Shown here in pieces: positions 5,601 to 5,652 of a DNA stretch of 5,652 bases. The DNA is taken from positions 1-5,652 of the forward strand of contig SLMY01000233.1 in the NCBI GenBank assembly GCA_007133255.1. Reading direction: 5' to 3'. Position 1 is the first letter of the stretch. Every line of letters starts with the position of its first letter. This stretch comes from Clostridiales bacterium (GTDB taxonomy: Bacteria > Bacillota > Clostridia > Saccharofermentanales > UBA5734). The notes under the pieces are model-generated. The model had not been told where the DNA came from. It ran no database searches and was given only the letters and a program-made list of their open reading frames with translations. The position numbers and the translations under genes are program-made.

Positions 5601-5652
5601 AGGCCAGGGACAGGCCGGCAGCACATCATGCTCATCGGGCAGGTCCTCGCCG

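Noticed and set aside
5472..5652. Minus-strand open frame of 59 codons running in from the right edge
   Set aside because: It would overlap the well-supported EIIC-like gene by about 130 bases, and its sequence is not recognisable. The last 52 bases are open in several frames, so openness alone says little.

Overview
The window looks like chromosomal DNA from a Bacillota (Firmicutes) species of medium GC content. The evidence is a consensus 10-base Shine-Dalgarno in front of the second transporter gene, a probable TTG start, sigma-A-type promoters, a T-box leader, DnaA boxes of the TTATCCACA type and the protein families present. A Bacillales or Lactobacillales lineage fits, but I cannot name the genus.

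Left part (1-521, no large gene). The minus strand carries a good sigma-A promoter (233-238 and 210-215). It drives the 5' part of a T-box riboswitch, which runs off the left edge. Stem I is well formed, and its specifier reads UGG (Trp) in the preferred register, so the unseen gene to the left is probably a tryptophan gene. A plus-strand promoter candidate (232-237 and 256-261) overlaps the same -35 region and points towards the transporter genes. A perfect CAAATG/CATTTG dyad lies at its predicted start point. From that promoter, a leader of about 250 nt precedes the first gene. It holds a possible 39-codon reading frame and a hairpin close to the start codon.

Middle part (522-4188). Two overlapping, translationally coupled genes encode the halves of a heterodimeric type IV ABC exporter, similar in architecture to BmrCD, LmrCD and TM287/288. 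The first half has a canonical LSGGQ signature but Asp at the catalytic Walker B position. The second has the catalytic Glu but a changed signature, VSAGE. Together they would form one active and one degenerate ATP site. The likely role is drug or amphiphile efflux across the cytoplasmic membrane.

Right part (4189-5652). A 287-base gap carries three perfect DnaA boxes, two of them directly abutting, plus several near-consensus boxes and three dyads. The boxes run almost into the Shine-Dalgarno of the last gene. That gene encodes a stand-alone EIIC-like membrane protein of the PTS_EIIC_2/PfoR type, with no EIIA or EIIB in view. The DnaA-box cluster is the most unusual feature: it could be a DnaA-titration or replication-control site away from dnaA, or a way of tying expression of the EIIC-like gene to DnaA. 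The last 52 bases hold nothing I can assign.
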